The position numbers and the translations under genes were made by a program. Shown in pieces: positions 22,505 through 37,134 of a DNA stretch of 64,000 nucleotides. Position 1 is the stretch's first letter. Each line of letters begins with the position of its first letter. The notes under the pieces are model-generated. The model was given only the letters and a program-made list of their open reading frames with translations. It searched no databases and was not told the DNA's origin. The stretch is from Malus domestica (taxonomy: Eukaryota > Streptophyta > Magnoliopsida > Rosales > Rosaceae). The stretch covers positions 33,339,001 through 33,403,000 of the forward strand of contig NC_091677.1 of assembly GCF_042453785.1 (NCBI RefSeq). The letters run 5' to 3'.

Positions 22505-24523
22505 ATGTGGCCGCCAGCTCTCCCCCTGGTCCTCCTCCTCCCACTCGCGCTCGCCTCCACCGCCCTCACCCACTCCCACTCCTCCTCCTTCTTCCCCACC
22601 GCCTCACCCTCACTCTACGACTGGAGCTCCGCGCGCGCCACCTACTACGCCGCCTCAGACCCCCGCGACAAGGTCGGCGGCGCGTGCGGCTACGGAGACC
22701 TCGAGAAGGCCGGGTACGGGCTGGCGACGGTGGGGCTGAGCGAGGCGCTGTTCGAGCGGGGCCAGATCTGCGGCGCATGCTTCCAGGTCCGGTGCGTGGA
22801 GGACACGCGGTGGTGCATTTCGGGGACGTCGATCATCGTGACGGCGACCAACTTCTGCGCGCCGAATTACGGGCTCAGGCCGGAGGGTGGGGGCCACTGC
22901 AACTCTCCGAACAAGCACTTGGTGTTGCCCATCGAGGCCTTTGAGAAGATCGCTGTTTGGAAGGCTGGCAATACGGCCGTCGAGTATCGCAGGTTGGTCC
23001 TTCTGCTTTCAAGCTTGGGCGTCGATTTTTGTTGCCGTCTACTTTACTCTTTCGTATCTTTCTATTTTTTTCCTTTTTTTCTCTGTTGTCAAAATAGAAT
23101 GCTTTTGGTGTCTTAAATGTGAATTATAATTGAAAATCATGTTTGAAAATTACAATTGAAAATGGTGCATTTGATTCAACACCAAGTTGTTGGCGCTTAA
23201 AAATCTATTTAAAACTATTGAAAATGGTAACCACCACCATGGGGTGATTCAGTTGTTGGCGCTTAAAAAATTTAATTAAAACTATTGAAAATGGTAACCA
23301 CCACGGGGTGGTTTCAGTTGTTGGGACGAATTTCAAGCTGGTATTTCACACGGCACGTCTGGGTTTGTTTCTTGGCTTTGGTGAATCACACGATGGCGGC
23401 CAAAGGAGGCTGAAACGCCTCTGTGAGTCTTCTTGGTCTTGGAATGACAAATGCCGTGGTGAATCCGCCAGTTGGTCCTCTTCTTAGAGAAAAAAGAAAA
23501 CGATTGAAAATGGTAGCATTAGAATAGCAACTTGTCTCTGCCATATTAAACAAGGTTTGTGCAAAGTGGTGGATAAAGTGTTCCTCGTTAACCCATTGCA
23601 TCCTGGTTCAAACTCTTCCATATCCGTTAGTGTAGATTATAATAGTGATAACGCTTGTAATAAAAATTAAAAATTAAAAAAATTAAAGCAAGGTTTGTAT
23701 CTAATTAAAACAGCTGAAAAGGTAATTTTGATTAACTGCTAGTAACACCGCCTCTGTGATAAAAATTTGGAATTACCCTATAGGATATGATGCGTCGTTT
23801 GAAAGTTCTTTGTTTAGTGTCTTTGTAGTGCATTTGTGGTGTTTTTTGGTAGTATCTTTGTAGTGCTTGAGTAGCTCATTGTTAGTGTTCTTGTAGCGCA
23901 TTTTTAACAATTGAGTCTAAAGGTCCACGGAAAATTAAAGTTCCTTATCCAATTGTTAGTGTTCTTGTAGTCCTTTTGTAGAGTTTTGGTATTTGTTTTG
24001 TAGGAACGCAGATAAAATTTAAGAGGCGAAACTTGTGATGTTCAATCTCAATGAATAAACCAGTGTATGTGTTGTGTACAAGTGCATGCATGTGCATGTT
24101 TGGATCAGCATTTGGAGTTGTGATGCTTGGCATTTATGTTTGAATCTCTGACCTGACTTCCATCATTCTGAGATTTTTTTTCCGCTTGTTCATGATCATT
24201 TTGTTTTAAACAGGATCAAGTGTAGAAAGGAAGGAGGAATTCGTTTCACCATAGATGGTTCTAACATCTTTATATCAGTACTCATCAGCAATGTTGCTGG
24301 TGCTGGAGACATAGTTGCGGTGAAGGTCAAGGGTTCAAGAACCGGTTGGCTTCCAATGGGACGGAATTGGGGCCAAAACTGGCATGTAAGTGCTGATTTA
24401 CTGAACCAACCTCTTTCTTTCGAGGTCACAAGCAGCGATGGCCACACAGTTACATCTTACAATGTTGCTCCCAAGGCTTGGAACTTTGGGCAGACCTTTG
24501 AAGGAAAGCAGTTTGAGTCTTAA
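22505..24523 (+). CDS. EXPA13: Alpha-expansin, EXPA13 type
   Basis: A secreted wall-loosening protein that acts non-hydrolytically on cellulose-xyloglucan contacts in the apoplast. Exon 1 is 22505-22992 and exon 2 is 24214-24523, with GT/AG borders splitting one Arg codon; together they encode 265 residues, normal for the family. A signal peptide covers about residues 1-20. The N-terminal GH45-like domain shows GACGYG (59-64) and CGACF (89-93); the C-terminal domain shows [17 protein letters not shown] and ends [11 protein letters not shown]. The HFD motif of most alpha-expansins is replaced by HLVLP near residues 138-142, which I recall as a feature of the EXPA13 branch. Exon 1 is much more GC-rich than its surroundings. 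The 1.2 kb intron holds a 65 bp tandem repeat and a SINE-like piece. It converges with the AXY9-like gene downstream. The first ATG with a signal peptide was chosen as start. Confidence 0.93.
23186..23322 (+). repeat. 65 bp tandem repeat in expansin intron
   Basis: Two copies and the start of a third of a ~65 bp unit beginning GTTGTTGGCGCTTAAAAA, at 23186, 23252 and 23317. Confidence 0.75.
23545..23665 (+). mobile_element. Possible SINE fragment in expansin intron
   Basis: A GCAAAGTGGTGGA stretch is followed ~35 bp later by a box-B-like GGTTCAAACTC and a body ending in an A-rich run. It resembles tRNA-derived SINEs but has no clear target duplication. Confidence 0.35.
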
Positions 24524-26636
24524 AAGCACCATTTGACGAAATAGTGCAAGGGACCATTTTTGTGTATCTTACAAGGGTGTGTGAAGGAAAAATGCGTGTG
24601 AATAGCACTATCCTATGCTTATTCTACTTTCTTTCAGTAGGAAAATATAGTTAGATCGCAGATGATGTTTTTGTACAGAGATGTGTGTTGAAGCTTAACT
24701 ATCAAAAGGTCCCGGGAAGTAAACCGAGATGCTTGAGGTATAGGTTCCTTCAGGATTATGGTGTCATGCTGATGCTCAGGGCATGCTATAGAATTATTAT
24801 AGTTCAGTAAGTGTCGACTGGGTGTAATGACGCGAGACCAGCTAGGGACGGTGATAGGGGATTGGAACAGAACTGCTCCGGTTGCTAGGGTAGCGGCTTG
24901 GGGGTCGCCGGAGATGAATTCAGTGGTCTGATAGTGGCAGGGTGTGCAGGCAAGAGTATATGTTGCAATAGTGATAAATTTCTTCCTTCCGCTTATGGTC
25001 GATTGATCCATGGTTCAAATGTCTTGCGGAATTTCCCTCTTCGGGTTTAATCTAGTTTTGTTAGGCGTGTTTGCAATTGTGCCTGCTGGTGCACCCTTAA
25101 CTAACTTGTTCTCGTCTTCACGACTACGTGCGATATTCGCAGAAATTTGCAGCAGCTAACTCCGACGAACGAACCTAATGACATGTTTACTTGCTAATCT
25201 GGAATTAGAGTGACACGAAGAGGGGTCGGAGTCGCTCCCATTTCCGGTCATCCCAAAACACATCAGTAATCATCAAACATTGAGTCGGTTCGAATATTAA
25301 GCACCTGTACTTTAGATTCATCCACAGAACAAGAATCTTACAGGGAGTTCAAAAGAACCAATTACATTATCTAACAGAGAAAACACCAGAAGCAGAACAT
25401 ATTAGCGCACACCAGAAAACACCACAGAATTTACTCAGCACAAGCTATGATGGACTCGTCAACAAAACTTTCGACAAAATCTACACGAACATGTTGCTCT
25501 CAATCGTAACAGACTTTACTTCAACCTGCTTCTCGTTCGCAAATTTCTATGGCAATCAGAGAACTTCAATTTCTTTGACATCTAATCGTCGACAGTTTTC
25601 TCTTACCGGTTTAAGAAAAAGACCCGCAATGCAAACATGTTAGGATTAACCCCTCCCCCACGCAACCCATTCTCAAAGTGAAGTCCAACTACTAGGTTTC
25701 AATACAAGAATTATTCTTCGGGATGAATAGTTTTCCCCTTTGTCTTTCTGCTCTTCTCTGGATCCCCAATATAAAAAGGAAAAACCAAACGCTTCCTGAA
25801 TGGCATCATCATCTTTCTAACAGAAGTTAATTTCGTAAGTTCGTTTCAAGCTAGCCCGAAAAATGGGATAATATACGAGTTCCAAGGATACAGTCATACT
25901 TGCAGGCAAGCAATCTGTCATGTTGTAGTATTTTGGGAGGTATCACTAGTGTTCTATGTACTTATTTAGCTTGCTTACTTAGAGTACACTTTATCTAACA
26001 AGTTTCATAACTTTTCGTAAAGAAAGCAGCTACTTCTATGGATGCCTACTGCATAAACCTCGCATACAGGTAAACGCTACAAGCTTCATGCGCATTGGAT
26101 TCCTTAAAAATAAGAGCAGAACACAACTAACAATCAGTAGCAAAAAGGTGAAAAGCCCATACATTCACAAGTATTCAAAACATGGTGCAAAACCATAAAC
26201 TAGCTCCTGAGTTAAAGCTAGCAAAGAAAGCACAACAGACGCGAAACAACAAAATTTTTGTGTCCGCTATAATCTACAGAAGGTGTGAAAAGGAGCATGT
26301 ATTTTCTATCCAGGAAGCTCTTTTTGAATGATTCATCAACAACGGATGTGTATTGTCTTGACTATAGACTACACAATACGTGTAAGTATATTCAATATTT
26401 ATATAAATGCAATGAAGATACAAATGAATTTCAATCTCAATTACTATCTCACATAAACTATACTGGGTTAATCCGGGGCCAAGAGAGAAAACCTGGCGGA
26501 AACCGAAGATGCACGATAAAAGTAGGAAGCAAAGGAGCCAACTGACTTCCCTCATGAATCAAAAGCTCTCTCCATATGAAATCAAACCATCGAACCGGAA
26601 CAGGACATATACCAAGAGAAAACAAAAAGAATCAAA
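24524..26636. other. Convergent 3' region between expansin and AXY9-like genes
   Basis: It should contain the 3' untranslated regions and terminators of both genes. No further coding region, inverted repeat or tandem repeat was recognised. Short open frames at 26274-26555 on both strands lack family features. Confidence 0.5.
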
Positions 26637-27746
26637 TCAAAGCTTCTGGTGAGACTCGATGAGCAATGCATTGAGCATGATGTGCAGCACTGCTTCGTAA
26701 ACAGGCATATCATAATGCATTCCATCAACCGTACATCGAACCCCGCAATTCCAACTCAGGGACTCAATGTCCAGTAACCAAAGGGGACCACCGGATTGCT
26801 GCAAAAGCTTACTTTTTTGAAGCTCCTTATCATACCCACCACGCATTGCATCAGTCATCCTCTCCCTCTTCTCCTCCGTATTCAACATCGAGTTTATCAA
26901 CGTGGGCATGCCAACCCAGAACAAGTGCGGCCTCCGGGCCGAACCAGAGCCTGAAGCCGAGCTGGTTTCCGGCTTATCGGAGCCGGTCTCCGGCGAAAGT
27001 GGCAACAAGGACGCCGCAGACCTCCTGAGTGATTGCAATTGAACACCGAAATCTGAAGCGTTGGTGAAGTGGAGCATGTGCCATAGCCCAGAACCCATCA
27101 CCAACACATCCGGGAAGTTCCGATTTCGCTTGAATTTCGTCACCAGATTGGTCAAATTCAGAGTGTAAGGAGCCCAGATGAAATCCAATCGCATCCCAAT
27201 CTCACCCACCACAATCTGATAATCACTGTGCCTCTTGAACATATCCTTGTTAACCATCTCCAGAGGCCCAGAATCCAGAACCAAACTCAGTAGCGAAAGC
27301 GCCACCAGCCTTGCCTGAGAATCTCCGGCCACCACGACCCACGAGCCGTTGAGCAGATCTGAGGCGTCGAAACGACCCAGCTTCTGAAACCCACATGCAG
27401 AAACGGCGGAGGAAGAAGCCCAAGCCCACGACTTGTCGTAATTGGCAGTGTTGTTATCGAGGGGGTTGAAATTGGGGGAAGGGGTTACCTCCCAAACGAC
27501 GTCGTGGAGGTGGGAGAGGCAGGAGTCGCGGCGGTTCTCGAAGACGACGACGGAGGAGACGGTGGTGACGAAGTCGTTGACGGTGGGGAAGTAGGGGGTG
27601 AGGTGGACGCCGATGGCGAGAGTGATGAAGAGAGCGCCGCTGAAGAACAGCATCTTGTTGCGGCTAAGATGGTATCCGGCCATGGCCATTGGGACCAAAA
27701 CGACGACGCACGCAGCCAACACCCCCAATTGCACAGCTCCTATCAT
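26637..27746 (-). CDS. AXY9: AXY9-like PC-esterase family protein
   Basis: An intronless gene of 369 residues. Two hydrophobic stretches near the N-terminus (about 5-25 and 33-53) suggest a signal anchor for a Golgi type II membrane protein. The esterase-like signature is GDS at 141-143 (in VVVAGDSQARL) with the paired DGMHYD at 341-346, and GSGLWH at 218-223. These are the block I, block III and DxxH elements of TBL/AXY9 proteins. Arabidopsis AXY9 is needed for O-acetylation of xyloglucan and xylan; the same role here is inferred. A low-complexity Ser/Gly/Pro-rich insert lies at about 250-272. The ATG at 27746 gives a full N-terminus. Its neighbour EXPA13 is also its neighbour in Arabidopsis as I recall, which supports the assignment. 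Confidence 0.85.
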   Translation of the reverse strand: MIGAVQLGVLAACVVVLVPMAMAGYHLSRNKMLFFSGALFITLAIGVHLTPYFPTVNDFVTTVSSVVVFENRRDSCLSHLHDVVWEVTPSPNFNPLDNNTANYDKSWAWASSSAVSACGFQKLGRFDASDLLNGSWVVVAGDSQARLVALSLLSLVLDSGPLEMVNKDMFKRHSDYQIVVGEIGMRLDFIWAPYTLNLTNLVTKFKRNRNFPDVLVMGSGLWHMLHFTNASDFGVQLQSLRRSAASLLPLSPETGSDKPETSSASGSGSARRPHLFWVGMPTLINSMLNTEEKRERMTDAMRGGYDKELQKSKLLQQSGGPLWLLDIESLSWNCGVRCTVDGMHYDMPVYEAVLHIMLNALLIESHQKL

Positions 27747-28162
27747 ACTACAGTTACTCTTCTCATCAGATCAAACATCTAATCGGACCAGAAAGTATTT
27801 GAATTTTCGGTGCCTTGCGAATTAATCAATCTTGTATTTTCCGCGTACTGCTGTACAAAATTGACTGTAAATTTATTGACCGACTCTGAGAGGAACGTTG
27901 CAGCGGCAACGAAACAGAGAGGAGGAAGAAGGAGGAGGAGAGCGGGTGTTGGGTTGTGTTCTGTGTGCATTTTACGGAAGAAGAATGATGAGATCTCGTG
28001 GGGACCAAATTGAAATATAGAAAGATTTGGTGCCTATTTCACATTTAGAGGTTTCTTAATTTTATGCTTAATTACAGGTGTGCCCACTAAAAATGTTTTT
28101 GAGTTCTACTTTACCTCGTGAAATTTATTTTATTTCAGCTTGCCCTCTACAACATATATATA

Positions 28163-28555
28163 CAGAGAGCTTAAGGGGAGGGATCTCATTGAAAATGGGG
28201 ATTAGGTGTGGGATCTACTTCACATCGAATTTCAATGATTCAAACTGTCTATTTTGTTAGTCTCGATTCATAGATCACCTTGCAAAATATTAGCTAAATT
28301 GGAAATATTTAAGACATCTAATTGGGTTCAAGGAAATGAACGAATGCTTTGTTATATAAGAAAAAAATGAAATTTGATCTTGATAATTAAATAGGCAAAT
28401 GGTTTCGGATTGAATTGAATTTTTGCAAGGATGATCTATGAATTGAGACTAACAAAATAGACGGTTCAGATCGTTGAAATTTGATGTGAAGTGGGCCCCA
28501 CAACTAATCCCCATTTTTTTCAAAAAATGGGAATCCCTCCCCCTTAAGCTCTGTG
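28163..28555. mobile_element. MITE with ~125 bp inverted arms
   Basis: Left arm from CAGAGAGCTTAAGG; the right arm is the near-complement ending in CCTTAAGCTCTGTG. The match runs through GGGGATTAG, the TCTATTTTGTTAGTCTC block and the CATAGATCA block. It is non-coding and flanked by TATATA sequence, so the target duplication cannot be read. A TA repeat (28560-28612) follows. Confidence 0.8.
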
Positions 28556-28559
28556 TGTG

Positions 28560-28570
28560 TATATATATAT

Positions 28571-28612
<42 letters not shown>
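28560..28612. repeat. TA microsatellite
   Basis: An almost pure (TA)n run with interspersed CA, next to the MITE. Confidence 0.9.
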
Positions 28613-28613
<1 letters not shown>

Positions 28614-28746
28614 TCACTTTATCCTCTGACGTTATCTTCGTTAATTTGTCTTCATGTCGCAAGTGTGGCACCAACGTGGCAAAATAACACATAACACTTT
28701 CGTCTTTTCACTTCTCCAAGTAGGTAATTTGTGAGGAATAAATTAT

Positions 28747-28894
28747 GGGGTGTGTTATCCACGCATCTATTTTTACTTTTTACACATTCTTTATTAATTT
28801 ATGTCTATTGATCTTCTTCAATTCATCCGATCTGATGACCGAAAATAAAAAAGATATGAGAGAAGTAAAAAGGGGTGTATGGATATCACACCCC
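28747..28894. mobile_element. hAT-like MITE, ~148 bp
   Basis: Termini GGGGTGTGTTATCCA and its near-complement TGGATATCACACCCC surround a non-coding core. The flanks TAAATTAT (28739-28746) and TAAATCAT (28895-28902) are an 8 bp duplication with one mismatch. A diverged relative of the core appears at ~51205-51310 in the first NAC intron. Confidence 0.65.
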
Positions 28895-28902
28895 TAAATC
28901 AT

Positions 28903-31870
<2,968 letters not shown>

Positions 31871-32481
31871 AGATCGAAAATCGCTACATCATTGATGATC
31901 CGATTTACTAGTACATTGTGTACTTGGATCTCTTAATCTACGTTCCGATAATTTTAAAAATAAGGAACAAATAATAATTTTCCTTCTTCTTGATCAGTTG
32001 CTGTAATGTACGCGATAGAGTAGAGAATAGGAAAATGAGTCTTCTCAAGGGGATAGTTCTTGATCAATGTTCCAGTGTCTTTTCGTACAGCTTGTATTAA
32101 AAAAATGTTGCATTGTTTTTCTGTAGTTTTTTTTTCTTTTTTTTTAAACGTGCTACAATATTTGAAGTTAGATGAGTTTGCTGTATTATTTTGTTTCTTT
32201 ATACTGACATGCATAGCTTAAACATTTTATTCTCCCTTCATTTTGTACTAGTCTCTTGGCAAACGTCTATGGGTATGGCGATTGGCCTTTTTTTATGATT
32301 TTATTGTTTTTAATTTTACTTATTTTAGATATTGTTGTTTTTTTATTAAAATATATCTTAAAAATAATGAACGTACACACCCATAATCTCACTAGGTAAT
32401 TTTTTTTTTTTGGGTGATTTTTTTTATCTTTAAAATCCTAATGGAAGAAGGATAATTTGGATATTATGAAAGTTTCCTCTT
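31871..32481. other. 3' flank of GSTU and dispersed repeat
   Basis: The GSTU 3' untranslated region is followed by the block 32305-32475, related to 28915-29075. T-rich runs occur. No further gene was recognised. Confidence 0.5.
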
Positions 32482-33233
32482 TAGGGCTGGTTCGGGTTGG
32501 GATCCCGAACAGAAACTCTCAATCCAAATCCCAAACCAAAACACTTCGGAATGGGATTTTATATCCCAACATTGAACCAAAAATATGCAATTCCCGAAAT
32601 TTGGGATACCCAAAACTGTTTCAGGATTTCGGGTCGAGATTGGGTGGGAGCTGCCATAGAGTTCCCAATCTCTTGTGCAAACCAAAACCATGGAAAAACC
32701 TACAGGTGGAGACTGAGGCGGCAGTGTTAAAGTTCAAGAGAGTTCTCTTTCTCATCAGCCATGGAAGAGGAAGAGTGAGAAAGTTGAATAAAAACCTAAA
32801 TTATATACATCTACATACACTTACAGCACACATGCAATAATCAAATATAAAACAAACGGAATCCTTGCTGCCTATGATGCAGCTGTCATGCCCATGATGT
32901 GCATCCATCACGCAGAAAAAGTTTTTCTTGGAAACCCAGTTCCAGATGCTAATCTCAAGCTTCCCCTCCAAATTCCCAAAACAAAAACTTTGCAGCAACA
33001 CCAAGAAGAGAGAGAAAAGTTGCAGTTTCACGGTGACTCAGATGGAGGAGCGACATGACTCGAATCGATGAAGGAGCGGTGGAACTAGCGTTCAGGAGAG
33101 TGGGAGTGAGCGACTGAGAGTCTGAGAGAAAGTCTGAGGAAGTGAGGAATGCAACAAAAGACCTAACTCACAATGGACGGTTGGATTAGATCTTAACCAA
33201 TCCAACAGTCCAAGTGATTTCTAATTATGAATT

Positions 33234-33264
<31 letters not shown>

Positions 33265-33443
33265 TATAATATTCGGTTCAGTTCGGGATTACCGAACACT
33301 TTCAAAGATGTGGCTGAATCCCAAAACGAAACTTTCGGGATCAGTTCGGTTTCGGGTACCGAATTTTTTGGGAAATTCAGTTCAGGCATTTTTCGGTCAA
33401 ATTTCGAGACTGGTTCAGGATTTTCGAGAAAAAATTCCACCTA
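32482..33443. mobile_element. Second hAT-like element, ~0.96 kb
   Basis: The left end TAGGGCTGGTTCGG matches the hAT element at 11726. The right half has the same GTTCGGT/GGTACCGAA-type subterminal words and a preceding TA repeat, and ends in a degraded CCACCTA. The flanks TTTCCTCT (32473-32480) and TTTCCTCC (33445-33452) are an imperfect 8 bp duplication. It carries no transposase. An open stretch of ~65 codons (~32850-33054, +) reading LAAYDAAVMPMMCIHHAEKV could be another captured exon; I cannot name its source. Confidence 0.65.
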
Positions 33444-33597
33444 TTTTCCTCCCTCTCCATCAGACCTAACCTATCTCCTTCTCTCAAATGGCGCTCTCTC
33501 CTTTTCGGCGCTGAGACTGTTGATCGAGGCTTTCATTACTACCAAATCTTAGAATCTACAAGTTCCACAACTTCCCAATTACAATAGGGAAAGGTGG

Positions 33598-36252
33598 TGA
33601 CACACCCCGACCCCGATATCCCCATATACCAGGGTAGGCACGTGCTGGCCGACACCTGAGGATGACGAAGCCATTTTAAACATGCAAACAAATAAAATAT
33701 ATAATTAGAAGGAAATATGCTAATGTGGAAACGTGTTCAGAGCATACAACTAATCAAGAACAATGTTAAGGAATTATTATAAAAATGTAAGGAAAAAGGA
33801 ATGGGTTCTACACAGAGAAAACTCGAAGATACCTATCCGAAGTTGTCCTAACGCCAGGATTATGTGTCTCGACTCTAACACCTGAAGGGGGCGCAAAACC
33901 GGAGGGTGAGTGGACCAAAGTATAATACTAATAGTGAATAATAAGAATACCATTTTCTTTCTGAACATACTAACCTCCCCGTTTTGAAAACACATATATA
34001 GTACTACATAGTAGGTTTTCTGAAAACTCTAGCATGCCATAAAAAGCATTCGTAAAACATGTATGTATAAACCAGTACTCAGTAATCTAAATATAGCCGT
34101 CAGAAGGCAAATCCTTAAAACCTCCGTAAATCACATCCGTGATGTGCTCAACTAGGGGTATCATAGTGGCTCGAAGGCATAACCATCACCAAAGGTGAAG
34201 CTGTACGACACTGGGTTACGCAAGTGAAGGAAATAGGGGTCCATCACCCGAAAGTGAAGCTGTATGACTCTGGGTTACGCCAGAGAAGAAACATATATAT
34301 ATGTATACAGTGGGTCCATTATCCAAAGGTGAAGCTGTATGACTATGGATTACGCTATAGAAGAAAGATAAGGTCCATCACCCGAAGATGAAGCTGTACG
34401 ACTCTGGGTTACGTCAGAGAAGAAACATATATATGTATACAATGGGTGTACAACTCTGGGAGTATGTCATAAATCTCATCAACTGTGTCCTATGGCCATA
34501 GACGTCTACATACTCGGTTGTGTGTATGTGGTGTATGATAACCCACTAGATAAACACCGAAAACATATCTCAAAATCTCATATCAAATCACCGGAGCTCA
34601 AAATCTCAAAGCATCATCTCATAAATCTATAATAAAAACATTTCATATACAAAAATTCAAGAATACATAACCTTTTGTAAAACGTAAATTCGATAAATCA
34701 CAAATTATGCATAAAACGTTAAATCATGAAATCATGCTTTTCATGAATGCAAGCCTAATATTTTATAAAAACATGCAATTTAAGAAGGGGTCCACTCACT
34801 AATATTTTGTTGTCAAGGAGCCGCTCGAACTAGAGAGGACAATGTCACTTCCAATCGACGCACCTAAACGCAATTAGAGATCATTTAATAAAACTCTAGT
34901 AAAACGATAGAATTTGGAAAAATAGACAGTGGATTCGGATTCAGCATGTTGAAAAACCTAAGGAAGGTCATTGAGTTCCCCCACGCGCCGCTCGGATAGT
35001 TCGACGGAAAAGTTGCCATCACGGATGGCTGTGGAGCACAATACCTCTGGCCAAGGCACGTGTGCTCCACGCACCGGCCATGACGCGTAACCACGCTCGC
35101 CCACGCGTCGACCGTGGAACTAGGCTTGGGTCCAGGTTATTGGATTGGATCTGGGTCAGATTTGGGCTTGAGTTGCTGGGATGGGCCTAGGGTTAGGATT
35201 AATGGGTTATGGATTTGGGCCAGGTTATTGGATTGGGTTTGGGCCTGGTTTACACGACCCAAAGGTTTTGACTGGTTTTGGGCCAGGTTTTTGGGTTGTG
35301 GGTCGAGTCGACCCGATTTCAAGCTGCCAGATTCAGCCGGAATCTGGTCAGCAAACCAGAGCTCCGTTCGAGCTCAAAACTCAACCATTTCCTATGTTCT
35401 ACCTACCAAAATGAAGATAAACAAGTGTAGATTAGGATTATACCTTTCCTCGGATCAGCCGTGGCCGGAGTTGGCCGGAAAATGGCTTGAAAACCATCGG
35501 GTTTCTGGTCGGAAACTGGGAAATATTTCTCGAGGTGATTTCTGGGTACAAACACCACTCATCACACCTAATTCGATACCAAATGATGTAAAACGAAGGA
35601 ATAGGGATTTTCCCGAGACTTACCCTAAGTCGGAAAGTAAAGATTTCATCGATGGTTCGTCGGAGGAGAAACAAACAGTGGCATATGCCACTGCAGAGAG
35701 AGTGGGATCTTAGTCCAAGCTCAGGTTCGTGAACTCGCTGTCGTTCTAGGTATAGAGTGAGGAAGATGGTGGTGTGGTATGATGAAGGGCGGTGATGGAG
35801 CTCGCCAGAGTGGTGAGTTGATGACAGTGATGGTGGTCCGGCCACTCTCACGAAGAAATGGAGAGAATAATAAGAGGGAATGAGAGATCGAGAGAATCCC
35901 AAAGATTGGAAGAGGGGGACACATGGCAGAAGGAGAAGTAGGGTGTAGGCCCCACGTGCCAAAAATTGTTAAAATAATAAAAATATCTAATCCTAATATC
36001 TAGAATAGTGAAATGACTATTTTGTCTCTTAACTTTGTAGTTTTGTAAAATCCTCATCGTAGCTCCAATTTTGGATCCGCATGCACCCATGCGTTCGTAA
36101 CAACGAGTACTACAAGGATACACCAAGAAAATGGATCTTACGTGAGACGACAAGGTGGTCCATAAAAGTCAACATTTTTACCTCAAAGGGCATTTTCGTA
36201 AAATCACGTAATAAAATTATAAAAACAAAATATTTGGGGATGGGTCGTTACA
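33598..36252. mobile_element. LTR-like element (probable solo LTR), 2655 bp
   Basis: It starts TGACACACCCCGACCCC and ends GGGTCGTTACA, flanked by 5 bp duplications GGTGG (33593-33597, 36253-36257). It belongs to the same family as 6934-9272. Inside, 34160-34460 carries four diverged tandem units with GGTGAAGCTGTA(C/T)GAC and GGGTTACG. No gag, pol, primer-binding site or transposase was seen. Open frames at 35114-35962 arise from biased composition and resemble nothing known. Confidence 0.7.
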
Positions 36253-36257
36253 GGTGG

Positions 36258-36486
36258 TCTGATAATTATTTTATTTTGGGGTTTAAATGAAAAGGTCTTA
36301 ATATACTGAAAACACCTAATAAGCTTTTATTAACAGTAAGAACAATAAAAAAGCAGTGACATATTCTCGTAATTAAATAAGTTTCTTTTGGTAGCACAGC
36401 CGCAAGTAAATAAGTCTCTAGCAAGGGATGAAGCGGCTACATGTAAGGCAGCAAAGGAGGTTATAAAAGCTTAAATTGGCGTTAAG
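36258..36486. other. Short spacer, nothing recognised
   Basis: AT-rich sequence between the LTR-like element and the split MITE. Confidence 0.4.
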
Positions 36487-36610
36487 GGAAAATTTGGGTA
36501 ATACTAGGAAGATCAAAATTTTAAACCAAATTTGTATACCAAATAATGTGTCACCAATATATAGGAAATAAACACGTTAATCAACGCTTATGTAATAACT
36601 CAATCATTAA

Positions 36611-37123
36611 TGTTGATGCACAAAATCAGCGAAGACTTTGGTACAACAGAAAGTGTCAGGTTTTATGACCTTCGCTTGGTTGCTTCAGTCACTAGTGAGG
36701 ATAAGTACGTAAATGAATAGAGACAGAGAAGCAAACACAGGATGTACGTGGTTCACCCAGATTGGCTACGTCCACGGAGTAGAGGAGTTCTTATTAGTAG
36801 TGAAGGGCTTACACAAGTACAAAGGATCAAGCTCTCAATTTAGTGAGTTCTTGTGAATGATTTAACACAAAATGGCATTAGGCAATATTGTGGGGGAATG
36901 ACCCCTATTTATAGAAAAACTTGTAGCTTTGTCACATTGACATGTGTCATGTTGTGATTGGTTCTTGATGTCGACACGTGCTGCGCTCTGATTGGCTTCT
37001 AATCTTGACACGTGTCGAGTAGTGATTGGCCTCCTGGTCGGAGGGGAACTCTTCTGGGTCCTTGACAGTATAGCGTTGGCCGGTGCTCGGTAGTTTCGGG
37101 ATTGGTCAAGTATGGTACAAACA
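36611..37123 (-). repeat. 3' LTR of Tat element
   Basis: 513 bp; no difference from the 5' LTR was found on reading both side by side. Confidence 0.93.
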
Positions 37124-37134
37124 GTGCTCCCCTA
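37124..37134 (-). other. Polypurine tract of Tat element
   Basis: On the minus strand AGGGGAGCAC abuts the TG of the 3' LTR, the expected place for the plus-strand primer. Confidence 0.6.

Noticed and set aside
22507..22944. Long alternative-frame ORFs in both strands over the expansin first exon
   Set aside because: High GC with few stops; Arg/Pro-rich translations typical of frame shadows of the expansin exon.
28163..28555. miRNA precursor from the hairpin
   Set aside because: Arm length, flanking TA repeat and terminal structure fit a MITE; nothing in sequence alone points to a miRNA.
35114..35962. Open frames of 199 and 174 codons on opposite strands
   Set aside because: Inside the LTR-like element, compositionally biased (Gly/Leu-rich repeats of GGGCC-type words), no recognised domain.
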